Source: Mariannaea sp. PMI_226 | Taxonomy: Eukaryota; Ascomycota; Sordariomycetes; Hypocreales; Nectriaceae | Reading direction: 5' to 3' | DNA length: 64,000 bases | Assembly: GCA_024336345.1 (NCBI GenBank) | Contig: JANFOG010000005.1 | Location: 62,001 to 126,000, forward strand | In this document: piece by piece, positions 1-9,336 of the stretch | Numbering within the stretch: the stretch's first letter is position 1 | How the letters are laid out: each line of letters starts with the position of its first letter | Translations under genes and position numbers: made by a program | The notes under the pieces: generated by a model | Told to the model about the DNA's origin: nothing | Database searches by the model: none | Seen by the model: only the letters and a program-made list of their open reading frames with translations

Positions 1-1
1 C

Positions 2-2062
2 GCTCGCTTGGCTACGCTGCAGTCGGTTGGTAGGCTAAACCCAGGTTCAGAATCTGTCTCTGGTGACTTGCTGGAAGCATCAGCTCTCAAAAATGACCGT
101 CACCCCGGTGAAAATGCTGAAATCACTCAATCTCAGAACGATGGGGAGGAAAAGATCCATGTGAACGAGGAAAGGGATTTAGCCAAGGAGCCAGAGCCTA
201 AGGACCAGAGGCTAGACGACATGAAGCCATTTGGCTCTGTCATGAAGGGCCTCGGCTGCCTGATATGGCCATCTATTGGTTGGTGCTCTATTGCTATTTC
301 CGCTGCCATCTTTGTTGGGGCAACCTTCTCTGGTGCCGGTACCATCTTTGGTTTCGCTGTCGGCGCCCTCAACCCGTGTCAGAACTCCGTTGATAAGATT
401 CGGTCGATGGGCCGCCTTTTCTCTGGTCTGTACTTTATGCTTGCTATTGTTGAACTCATCGCCAACTTTCTCGCCTGGTTGGGCTTCGGTATCATCGCTG
501 AGAGGCTTCTATACAACCTTCGTGTCCTCTCATTCCGCTCCCTTCTCGAGCAGGGCCTTCACTGGCACAAGTCTGAAGGTCGCACCCCGTCCGCCCTACT
601 TTCTGTCATTACCAAGGACAGCATGGCTGTTGGTGCCTTCAGCGGGTCTACATTTGGCACCGTCTTCGCCATTTGCATCAATATCATCATTGCCATCATC
701 ATCTCCCATATCTTCGCCTGGAAGATTGCCCTGGTGTGTATGGTCACTGTCCCGATCCTGCTCAGTTCTGGCTTTATGCAGCTACGCATGCTGGCTCGCT
801 ACGAAGAGTGTCACCGCGAAGCCTTCGCCACGGCCACATCGCTCGCTACCGAGGCGATCAAGTCCATCAAGACTGTCGCTACCCTCTCTCTTGAGCGCGA
901 ATACATGGAAGCCTTCGATCGCCTGCTAAAGCCTCCGCGTAAGCAGGTGGTACGCGCTTCAATTTCGACAAACATCTGGCTCGCCATCTCCTACACCACT
1001 GGAACCTTTGTCAATGCCCTCGCTTACTGGTGGGGCTCGCAGCTCGTCATGAAGGGAGAGTTCACTCAGAGAGACTTCCTGATCATTCTCGTCGCCATGC
1101 TGACCAGCGCCCAGCTTTGGAGCGGCATGTTTGCCCTTGCCCCAGAATTCTCACGAGCCCGTCTTGCCTTATCTCGAGTTATGGAAGTCGTTGACATGGG
1201 GTCTAGCACCCACATCGGCAGGGCCAGAACTAATCCTTCCAGGACAAATAGCGATCCTGAGGCTTTTGGAGAGGCCAAATTTGGCAGCACCAAAGATAAT
1301 AAACGCCTCGGCGGATCCAATTTGGCATTCAAAGATGTCTCTTTCGCTTATCCTAACCGCCCTGATGTCAAGATTCTCCACAACATCTCTTTCACACTTC
1401 CTCCAAACCAATTTTGCGGTCTTGTAGGCCCTTCTGGAGCTGGCAAGTCTACCATCATGGCCTTGGTGCAGAGACTTTATGAACCTACTTCTGGTGCCAT
1501 CTTCATCGACGATCGGGACATTGGCAAGTCCTCTCTTTCGTTCCGTGACACAATTGCGATCGTTCCGCAAGACCCCGCTCTTTTTGATGGTAGTGTGCGA
1601 TTCAACGTGGGCATTGGTGCCCTTCCAGGCCATGAGGCTACCAATGCCGAGATCGAAGAGGCTTGTCGACTTGCGAACATACACGACCTGATTATGGAGT
1701 TGCCTGATGGTTACGATACGGAATGTGGCCCTTCTGCCTCTCGCCTATCAGGCGGTCAGAGACAACGCCTTGCCATCGCACGTGCTCTTGTTCGCCAACC
1801 GCGCCTGCTGCTTCTTGACGAGAGCACCAGCGCCCTTGATGCTGCTAGCGAGGCTGCTCTACAGCAAGGTCTTGAGAGAGCGTCGCGGGGAACAACAGTA
1901 TTGGCAATCACCCACCGACTGCACACCGTGCAGAAGGCCGATGTCATCTTTGTTATTGAGGGTGGTCAAATTGTTGACAGTGGACGGCACTCTGAACTGA
2001 TGGACAGGAGGGAGAGCTACAGGCTCAACGCCATGCAGCAGATGCTGCAGCAAGAACTTTGA
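2..2062 (+). CDS. ABC-B (MDR/Ste6-type) transporter, C-terminal half, 5' partial
   Basis: This is an ATP-driven membrane exporter. The frame is open to the left edge with no ATG start, so the window holds about 686 residues of what is normally a TMD1-NBD1-TMD2-NBD2 protein of about 1300. Seen in order: a charged linker (residues 1-75), six hydrophobic segments of TMD2 (about 80-385), then NBD2 with Walker A GPSGAGKST (about 475), Q-loop VPQDPALF (about 520), signature LSGGQRQR (about 580), Walker B LLLLDEST (about 600) and H-loop ITHR (about 634). All NBD2 residues needed for ATP hydrolysis are present. The family covers multidrug and a-factor pheromone exporters; the substrate cannot be read from this half. 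The stop is at 2060-2062. Confidence 0.93.
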   Translation, partial: ARLATLQSVGRLNPGSESVSGDLLEASALKNDRHPGENAEITQSQNDGEEKIHVNEERDLAKEPEPKDQRLDDMKPFGSVMKGLGCLIWPSIGWCSIAISAAIFVGATFSGAGTIFGFAVGALNPCQNSVDKIRSMGRLFSGLYFMLAIVELIANFLAWLGFGIIAERLLYNLRVLSFRSLLEQGLHWHKSEGRTPSALLSVITKDSMAVGAFSGSTFGTVFAICINIIIAIIISHIFAWKIALVCMVTVPILLSSGFMQLRMLARYEECHREAFATATSLATEAIKSIKTVATLSLEREYMEAFDRLLKPPRKQVVRASISTNIWLAISYTTGTFVNALAYWWGSQLVMKGEFTQRDFLIILVAMLTSAQLWSGMFALAPEFSRARLALSRVMEVVDMGSSTHIGRARTNPSRTNSDPEAFGEAKFGSTKDNKRLGGSNLAFKDVSFAYPNRPDVKILHNISFTLPPNQFCGLVGPSGAGKSTIMALVQRLYEPTSGAIFIDDRDIGKSSLSFRDTIAIVPQDPALFDGSVRFNVGIGALPGHEATNAEIEEACRLANIHDLIMELPDGYDTECGPSASRLSGGQRQRLAIARALVRQPRLLLLDESTSALDAASEAALQQGLERASRGTTVLAITHRLHTVQKADVIFVIEGGQIVDSGRHSELMDRRESYRLNAMQQMLQQEL

Positions 2063-5000
2063 GGTTGCTTAGAAGTAATTGATTGGCTAGCTAGAGAATA
2101 CTGACTTGAGGTTAATGATAGTAAGTTAATTGGGGTGACAATATCATGAGAATCAGAGGGTGTTACAGAGTGCCACTGTAGGGGCTCGGGCTGTGACGAG
2201 AAGCGATTATCGGACTAGGTTATGTGAAAAATGATTTTATGCCGGCAAAATAGAGCTTACATCCCAGAGCAAAAGTAAAAACAGTACTACTAAAAGATAA
2301 TCATCATTATCATCAAAGTTGAGTTTAAAACATATTGGGTGCAAAAGCGAGGCAATGTAAAGAAGGTGAAATGAAAGAAATGATATAGCCTGTTCTACTA
2401 AGAATTTATTGCCACTCCACTGTCCTGTATTTGGAATCTGGCAAGCCTTATTGGTATTAAGTGTCCATCACTTCATTCAATGCAATCTCTTCAAATCTTG
2501 GCGGCATAATGCTAGCCCAGCTCAATTTTTGATTTGCGGCAGGTTATTGTCATATTAGCAATAATCAAGCAGAATAAGAGTGACAGTTCCCTTTTCTTTC
2601 CCCTAGTACTTCAATTGACTGATTTGGATTCGCATGTCACCATGTTGGCAAAAGCCCAGCCTTTCAGACAGAGAGCAGGGCAGAGTTGAGATTTCGGAAA
2701 GAGTAAGCTTAGAGTGAGTGCACCTATAAATATACTACTGGTAAATTGTACACTATTCCTCGCTTGGTTCATCGCTTGGTTCCTCGCTTGATGCCTCGCT
2801 TTGTCCCTTAACCCTGAGACAGTTCTTCCTGCACGATCGACCATCAACGGACTTCTCTTCCCTCTTATTTCACTACCACATACATTCTAGTGAGACCTAC
2901 TTCATTAAAAGGCGGTTTATTGTAAGGGACGAGCTCGCCTCGCAGAACAGCATTTTGTGAAGAAATACGGGCATGTGACTACATCGGCTCAAATGCGTAA
3001 ATTAGGGAAATTACTTAAGATCAGCATTCGAGTGACCATGGAGAATAATAGCACTCTATAACCCCGGTTGTTATGCATACTTGACAACCATAACAGCGGG
3101 AGAGACATCAATGCCGACTGCCAAGATCTCAAAGCACTATCGTTACGCCAGGACGGTAGTTTTGCGATCTACCGTGTCTTATTTGCTTTTACCCGCAATG
3201 GAATGGGGAGGCCCATGCCTCTAGGAACTTGGTCGCGCGTATGCGTCTGCGTCTATTTAGTCTATGCATGACGCCAACTAGCAACTTCCCGGTAGATAAC
3301 AGCATGCTGTCTCATCGGATCTGAACAAATACGAAGCATGTGGTCAGATCTTAAACATCTCAAGAGGACATCGACCTCAGCTTGTGTAGACTGACGAGCT
3401 CCTTTCCCCTTGCAAAGGTAAGACCCGTTGGACATGATGACGACGACCACGTAGATATTACAAGTGTCAAGGCATTGACTGCTTTGGTTGAGATCACCCG
3501 CTCTCAATGCTAGTATCTGCCCTTCACGAATGCTTTACATCTTAATTATCTGTAGGGCCTTGTAAGCACATCAATTCGAGGTTCCGCCTCCTTCTTGGTA
3601 ACATATTGTCCAGCAGCAGAGGTGTAATTGCCTAGAGAACTCTTTGTGCAGGTCGCCAACAATATCCGACGAATGAAATCATAATTCACTTGTGTTTGCT
3701 TAGACGTAGGCTCTTCAAATCATGACTAGCGCAAACTACAAGCTGTATTGTGCTTGCCGCCCCAGCTCAAGTACACAGGGCGGGCAAGACCGAGAAGCGC
3801 CGTTGGCCGCGGTCGACCTACGAAAACGAATCAGTCTTGTTTTGTCTCTTCACCGACACTTGCAATCGGCAATTTTCTTTTTTTTGAACTTGTTTAGAGG
3901 GAGTCGAAGTACAGCTGGCAAACACAACAAAAATCAGAAGTGGAAGGGTCGCGCGACAATACGAACCGGCTCAATTCTGACACAGGACAACCTATGTTTA
4001 CTGTAAAACATCCAATTGGGCTTCAAGGCAGCATGGAGCAACGAATCTAAATACATAAGGAAAGCACAAAGACTGATCTGAAATATACCGTAGCGACCAC
4101 GACCACCAGGACCAACAAGAGGATAAATGGCTTGCGAAGAAGGCTCTACCTTTCACGCTGGCGTTTGGCTACTGTCAACACCTTCGAGGCGAGGAAGCTA
4201 AAATCATGAAAATGCCGCTTGCAGGGAGCAGCCCATCTATAATGTCGGGTCACATCACCACCGCCCAACTATGCCAGGCGCATCGCGGCGCGAAATGTAC
4301 CTAATCGCCAACAGCTCGACGCAGGTACCTTCATGTCTGCACGTGGGCGAGCGTGTATGGCCGCGACTTGGCCAGAACAGGGGCCGCAGATACATTCCAT
4401 GTTCGGAGCTCGGCAACTTACAGACAAGAAAACGGATGGCGGCTGTGAACTGCCGTAAGAACGCCGACTCAGGCATGTTGCCACAAAACCCAGGCACAGG
4501 GTCCTTCTGAGATGATGCGCGATGCGGTGGGACGGACTGCGCCACATTATACCGGCAAGTCCGGGATGAGAGGTGATGAGGGTGGAATTATTATAAACTA
4601 CAAAAATGTGGACGCTCGAACCTTTCACTGTCCAACAATGCGTGCCGTGCTGCCTTAGTACGGCTACTCACAGCTAGGATTGTGGGTTTCAAGTAACTAC
4701 CTCGCCAAAATGTTCTCGAAAGTTTGCGACCCTCCTGACGGTATTTGTAGCCTCAGGTGAGGTGCCCGCGGTGGTGTTATAGTGGGAAGCTATGCAGACA
4801 ATGCTCAAGTCCCAGGAGTTTCCTGCTGCTTCTATCCTACGAGAACCTCATTTGCATCTCGGTCGACTTTTCCCTACGCACCACTAAAATCATATCGGCG
4901 ACTATATGCCCGATGACCTCGCCAGGTAGATGCGATTCGGTATGCCCATCAACTATTCTCTCCTCTTGTCGAGAAATATGCCTGCATATATGAGCACCAA

Positions 5001-6361
5001 GGGAGCTGCTCCATTCCATAGGCCGCGATGTAGTTTTCTCCCTTGCATCATATGCTGCACCAAACCCTCCCCGGCGGCCACCAGTGTCTGACCTAAGGCG
5101 ATAGTGAGGATTACCCTACCAAGAATGTGGTAATGAGCAGCAACAGCACGTAGAGGTCCGTGAATTTAAGGAGTCCCCCGATATCGACGTCGAGAGACGC
5201 CAATTGTCGTCTTCAGCTGTGGCTATCTCTTCACTAGCGAAAAGCTCGATACCTTGATTCGGACCGCTGATGTGTGCCATGAGCAACATTAGTAAATTCG
5301 TTGGGTTTCGGGATCTGTTGAGCTGCCAGCCAGCATCAGCCGAGTAAGAACTTTCATATGCCAACATTTCTAGGCGACAGTAGTGTTGGGCCTATAGGCC
5401 CTGCGGATATCAGCACAGTGCCAAAGGCAGACTCTTTGAGTCTAAAACTGAGCAATTCAAGGCTTGGGGTCAATGCGGGGCTGCTGTATTTTGATTTGTT
5501 TATCACTTTAGGTGTAGTATTATGGCGCGCAAATTTCCACCGTATACAATATTATGCCCAAAGTATTCGTTCTCGTTTTTGCCTCAGAAGTAGGAGGATA
5601 TTCACACATACACGCTGACTCAAAAAGGCACAAGGCTGAAGTCTCCTGCATCTTCTCCGGCTTTTCTTGCATCGTCAATAATTCTCTAGCACCCTTCGGC
5701 AGGTTTGAAGTTGGTGGAATACAGAAGATTGTTCTATTCCTTTGGGTTAGTGCGGAGAGGGTCTTATGAGCAAGGTCGTAGCGATAGATTACGTCGCAGT
5801 CATAGTAGGGATTCAAATTTTCAAAAATTTACTTTTAGAAGAGTGCTGGCAGAGGTTATGACCGTTCTAGTTACAGTTTATCTCATTTTTATATACCGTA
5901 TTTTGGTAAGGCAAGAACCCGATTGATCGGAAGGATACTTTCTGCCGCAATTGCCTAATCTTTGACTGAAAATCAAATCGCAGAGAAAAAGAAAGAGAAA
6001 AGAAGAATAAAAGTCCAAGAATGGTCTTACCGGGAAAGTGGACAAAACTCCAGTGCCGAAATTTCCAAGTCCAGTGGCCCTTCTTGATGCTTCTCCACGT
6101 GATGCCACCACAGCGTCGTCAAGACGCTTAAGAATTAAACTTAAGCATAAACAAAGTTATTCAAGCGAGTCTGATCCATATCGAGCGGCACGTTCCAAGC
6201 ACGAGTGTTTTGCCCTCAGGCGCCCTCGACGCCATCGCAGAACATTTCAAAGAAAATCCTAATTTTAGATATAGGCTGTAGTTCCGAATGATATCCTTAA
6301 ACTCCTTTGGAGAACTCCATACAACAACTGAATCTTCCCTGGTTGAAATTGATATGTCGAT
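2063..6361. other. Long intergenic region, no supported gene
   Basis: Over 4 kb with only short unrelated open frames on both strands and no recognisable domain. It is AT-rich in parts, with a short minisatellite at 2759-2806. I see no transposase, RNA gene or conserved protein. Confidence 0.5.
2759..2806. repeat. 12-bp minisatellite, four units
   Basis: Four consecutive 12-nt units based on CTCGCTTGGTTC (2759-2770, 2771-2782, 2783-2794, 2795-2806). The first two differ at one base and the last two have diverged. The short minus-strand frame across it would encode a four-residue repeat, but nothing else supports coding. Confidence 0.8.
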
Positions 6362-6604
6362 TCAGCGACGACAACAACCACAGTTTTGTCTTTTGTTGAA
6401 GTCGTCATCGCCATGGTCGTTACAACAGCTCTCACTGAAGTCACATTTGAGGCCACCACAGCAGTCGCGTTGGCTATAACAGCCGACATTGGGTAGTGCA
6501 CAGGTTAATCGTTTTTCGAGATTCGCCCATCCTCTGGGTTTCATTTCCGCGATGGCTAGGCCCGAGCCCATCAGAGTCGTCAAAAGTATAATTAAAATCT
6601 GCAT
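6362..6604 (-). CDS. Small secreted cystine-knot-like peptide precursor
   Basis: An 80-residue single-exon frame. Residues 1-19 form a hydrophobic signal peptide ending near GLAIA. A short propeptide ends in a Kex2-type dibasic site (NLEKR). The remaining 48 residues carry ten cysteines. The first six follow C-x6-C-x5-CC-x4-C-x5-C, the spacing of an inhibitor cystine knot (knottin). An acidic stretch (HGDDDF), a second dibasic site (NKR) and a CGCC tail with two more arginines follow. Knottins include enzyme inhibitors, channel modulators and antimicrobial peptides; I cannot say which this is. A TATAAAA on the same strand lies about 100 bp upstream. It is too short for homology-free certainty, but signal peptide, Kex2 site and cysteine spacing together are unlikely by chance. 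Confidence 0.72.
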   Translation of the reverse strand: MQILIILLTTLMGSGLAIAEMKPRGWANLEKRLTCALPNVGCYSQRDCCGGLKCDFSESCCNDHGDDDFNKRQNCGCCRR

Positions 6605-6699
6605 TTTTTGCTTATGTTGATTGATGTATATTATTGAGAAAGTAAGATGTGAGATGAATAGAACACAGAGCTTGTCTATGCAGCGGAGGGGGCCACGGG

Positions 6700-6706
6700 T
6701 TTTATA
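6700..6706 (-). promoter_or_regulatory. TATA box of the cystine-knot-like gene
   Basis: The plus strand reads ttttata, so the minus strand has TATAAAA about 96 nt before the ATG at 6604, a normal fungal distance. Confidence 0.5.
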
Positions 6707-7020
6707 CCATTACTGTACCTGCGCATAAGCATGATGTTAAATAGCGGTTACACCAAGACTGATGGAGCGGTGAAGACATTGCTAGCTATAACCTGTGTAA
6801 GTGAAACACTGCCTATTGAAACAGCTTCAGTAAGACTTTAAGGGCTCAAGACCCTAAAGATAGCCCCATCCATAGAAGATAAATAGCTTGCTGTAGGACC
6901 TTTCCTATAGCTAGAAAATGAAGACCTTCTATACTTTGAAGCTGCTCCTATCTTGTGCGATACATAGATTGCATCAGGTGTAACGATCTGACTTATTCTC
7001 AAGGGATGAACCGGCCACAA

Positions 7021-7310
7021 TAGGTTTATGTTGGTGGAGAGTATCAGACGATACGCTCAAGCCAGGCAGAATGTGAATTATTACGATAGGCAATGCAAAG
7101 TAGATCGTGGTAACTAAGTTGTATTGAAAGGAGGTTATCTCATGGTCTGGACTGAGGTCTTATATGCTACGGCTCTCTGAGATCACGGTAGCCTCTGGAT
7201 CAGAGTGTCGCTTGCATCATTACAATCTCGGCAAGTGGGGATCCTCACATGGTTGGCGAGAAGTTATGGGGACGGGGCTAGCACGTGACCCGTAGTGATC
7301 AGGCCGTAAC
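7021..7310. repeat. Dispersed repeat family, copy A
   Basis: This diverged segment resembles copies at about 23160, 25300 and 31440. Shared blocks, by eye, are a GGTTT-TGTT-GGAGAGTAT block at its start, GCA-AGTAGAT-GTGGTAAC followed by TTGTATTGAA, and a distal block with GTTGG-GAAGTTAT-GGGG and CACGTGAC. No open frame runs through it. It is probably a relic of a non-autonomous mobile element; termini are not defined. Confidence 0.45.
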
Positions 7311-7332
7311 ATTTGTTAATTTTAATAGCACC

Positions 7333-7362
7333 GCTCACCCACGTTTGCGCAACCGGGTGAGC
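7333..7362. repeat. Inverted repeat (hairpin 1)
   Basis: GCTCACCC (7333-7340) pairs perfectly with GGGTGAGC (7355-7362). Inside, GTT and AAC flank the TGCGC loop and extend the foldback. It lies about 450 bp from the 3' end of the mannitol dehydrogenase gene. Confidence 0.6.
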
Positions 7363-7364
7363 CA

Positions 7365-7406
7365 GCTCCCCCCAAGCTCCGTCAACACCGGTCAGCTTGG
7401 GAGAGC
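7365..7406. repeat. Inverted repeat (hairpin 2)
   Basis: CCCAAGCT (7371-7378) pairs with AGCTTGGG (7394-7401). Outer bases GCTC (7365-7368) and GAGC (7403-7406) also pair, around a 15-nt loop. It starts two bases after hairpin 1. Function unknown. Confidence 0.6.
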
Positions 7407-7818
7407 AAAATGGGCATTTTCCCTTAATTTTCGGGCGAGCCACCGCTCATAGAAAAGTGAATTCTGAATTCCCATTATAGTTTGGCTATCTAGACATGCA
7501 GTGTGGATAGATTGCCAATTTTCTATACTTCATACGCTGACAAAAGCTCGCATAAAATATACACAGTCCAAGCTACTCCCTAATCAATCTAGTATTACAG
7601 TTACGATTTGAGTATATGATTTCCACCCGATATATACAAGTATTTGAGACCAATTCGTTCTAGGATAACTCTACTATGCCTAGCATCCAAGAGGAGCATG
7701 ATGCAGCTTTCCCCATGGCTCCGTTGAGTAGGCCGAGGCATCCGTACTTATTAAAACAGCACCCAAAGCCGCAAGAATTATAAGAAGTCGACCAATAGCT
7801 TTATACACCCAATCGTGT

Positions 7819-9336
7819 TTAGTTGACGTACTTGGGAAGAGTTGCCATCACACCATCCTTAGCGATAAGCTCCATAGCCGTGGTGACCTCGTTGACGAAA
7901 CGTTCGTCGTCTCGTAGGTCGTCACCGAAGAGCATCTTGATGCTAAGGAGTTCACGGGGGTCATTGCCACCTGCCTTAGCTAAGGCTTGCAGCCGTTCTC
8001 GCATTGGGTCGTCCACCTCGAACGAGTTGCCCTTGTCATCAACACCGTTGATGTAGCGGAACCAGGCAGCAAGCACGAAACATAAGCGGCGGAAGGGGCC
8101 AGTCACCCATATTTGCTCGGCAATGGAAGGCATGACAAACTGAGGTATCTTACCCGAGGCATTCAGTGCAACACGAGGAATCTGATCCATAATGGTGGGG
8201 TTCGAGAAGCGTTCCATCAGCGTGTTACAGTATTGGTCAATGTCCACACCGGGGATCTCAGGGAGCACGGGTTTGGCTTCCTCCTGCATCATTTGCCAGA
8301 TAAATTTGCGGTAGACAGGGTGTTGCATGACTTCATGAACGTACTTGAAGCCAGCGAGTTGCCCTGGATAAGCCATGGCGGAGTGGCTTGCGTTCAACAA
8401 TCGCAGCTTGTGTTTTTCAAACTGCTCGACGTCGTGCACATCTTTGACAACCTGGACGCCGACTTGCTCAAATGGCGGTCGGCCATCGCAAAACTTGTCC
8501 TCAACAACCCACTGCATGAAGGGCTCAGTAACGACAGGCCACCCATCCTCGATACCAAAGTTGTCTGCCAGCGACTTAATGTCATTTTGAGAGGTGCTGG
8601 GGGTGATACGATCAACCATTGAGTTGGGGAAAGCGCCCTCCTCGGCGATCCACTTAGCAATGTCCGGATTATTATGGAGACGAGCAAACGACTCGAGCAT
8701 GTTGCGGGTTATAGTGCCGTTCTTCTGCATATTGTCGCAGGACAAGACGGTGAAAGGCTTCAGGCCTTGGTCATAACGCCTGACCAGCGCAGCATAGAGG
8801 AAGCCAAAGGTGCTGACTGGAGAGGTCACGTTGGCCAGGTCATGCTGAATGTCAGGGTGATCAGACTGCAGTTCGTGAGTGTTTTCGTTGTAGTAGTAAC
8901 CACTCTCAGTAATAGTCAAAGACACAATGTGAGTGTCCCGACAAGCCATTTTCGCAATGACAGCCTCCCGGTCATCCGGTGCGAAGAGGAACGAATTGAT
9001 GCTGCCAACGACTTTGGCGGTACTGCCCGCTGCAGAGCGCTCAATGACTGTATACATGTGGTCCTGGGACCTCAGCACATCGCGCATTGCAGCATCGTTT
9101 GGTCGAAGGCCGACACCGCAGATAGCCCAGTTGCGTTGGCCATGCTTCTGGAGCAGCTGGTCGACGTAGACGGCCAGATGTGCTCTGTGGAAACCACCGA
9201 CGCCGACGTGGACAATTCCCTCCTTTAGCTGACTTCGTTCATAGGTGGGAATTTCTATTTTCTGGTTTGCGTGTTGTGAAGAAATTAAAGGCAGATTCTT
9301 GCTGGTGAGCTTGAGATACTCCATGCTGGGGGCCAT
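7819..9336 (-). CDS. Mannitol 2-dehydrogenase (polyol-specific long-chain dehydrogenase)
   Basis: A cytosolic NAD-dependent enzyme interconverting D-mannitol and D-fructose, in fungal mannitol storage and stress metabolism. The intronless 505-residue frame matches the usual length (about 500). The N-terminal nucleotide-binding domain has GVGGFHRAH near residue 45. The catalytic signature of this family, K-x4-N-x2-H, is intact as KLRLLNASH near residues 309-317, inside the C-terminal substrate domain. The first ATG in a compact context is taken as the start. It stands alone among non-coding stretches, so it is probably an ordinary metabolic gene rather than part of a local pathway. An L-arabinitol or mannonate relative is less likely given the full-length match to the fungal mannitol form. 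Confidence 0.93.
   Translation of the reverse strand: MAPSMEYLKLTSKNLPLISSQHANQKIEIPTYERSQLKEGIVHVGVGGFHRAHLAVYVDQLLQKHGQRNWAICGVGLRPNDAAMRDVLRSQDHMYTVIERSAAGSTAKVVGSINSFLFAPDDREAVIAKMACRDTHIVSLTITESGYYYNENTHELQSDHPDIQHDLANVTSPVSTFGFLYAALVRRYDQGLKPFTVLSCDNMQKNGTITRNMLESFARLHNNPDIAKWIAEEGAFPNSMVDRITPSTSQNDIKSLADNFGIEDGWPVVTEPFMQWVVEDKFCDGRPPFEQVGVQVVKDVHDVEQFEKHKLRLLNASHSAMAYPGQLAGFKYVHEVMQHPVYRKFIWQMMQEEAKPVLPEIPGVDIDQYCNTLMERFSNPTIMDQIPRVALNASGKIPQFVMPSIAEQIWVTGPFRRLCFVLAAWFRYINGVDDKGNSFEVDDPMRERLQALAKAGGNDPRELLSIKMLFGDDLRDDERFVNEVTTAMELIAKDGVMATLPKYVN

Noticed and set aside
276..929. 217-residue frame overlapping the ABC transporter
   Set aside because: It is a frame shadow of the transporter, rich in Ser/Pro/Leu, with no domain.
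4255..4628. Overlapping minus-strand frames of 96 and 119 codons
   Set aside because: Two frames overlap in the same place, neither has a recognisable domain, signal peptide or splice continuation.
8113..9228. Plus-strand frames of up to 184 codons across the mannitol dehydrogenase gene
   Set aside because: Antisense shadows of a well-conserved coding region.
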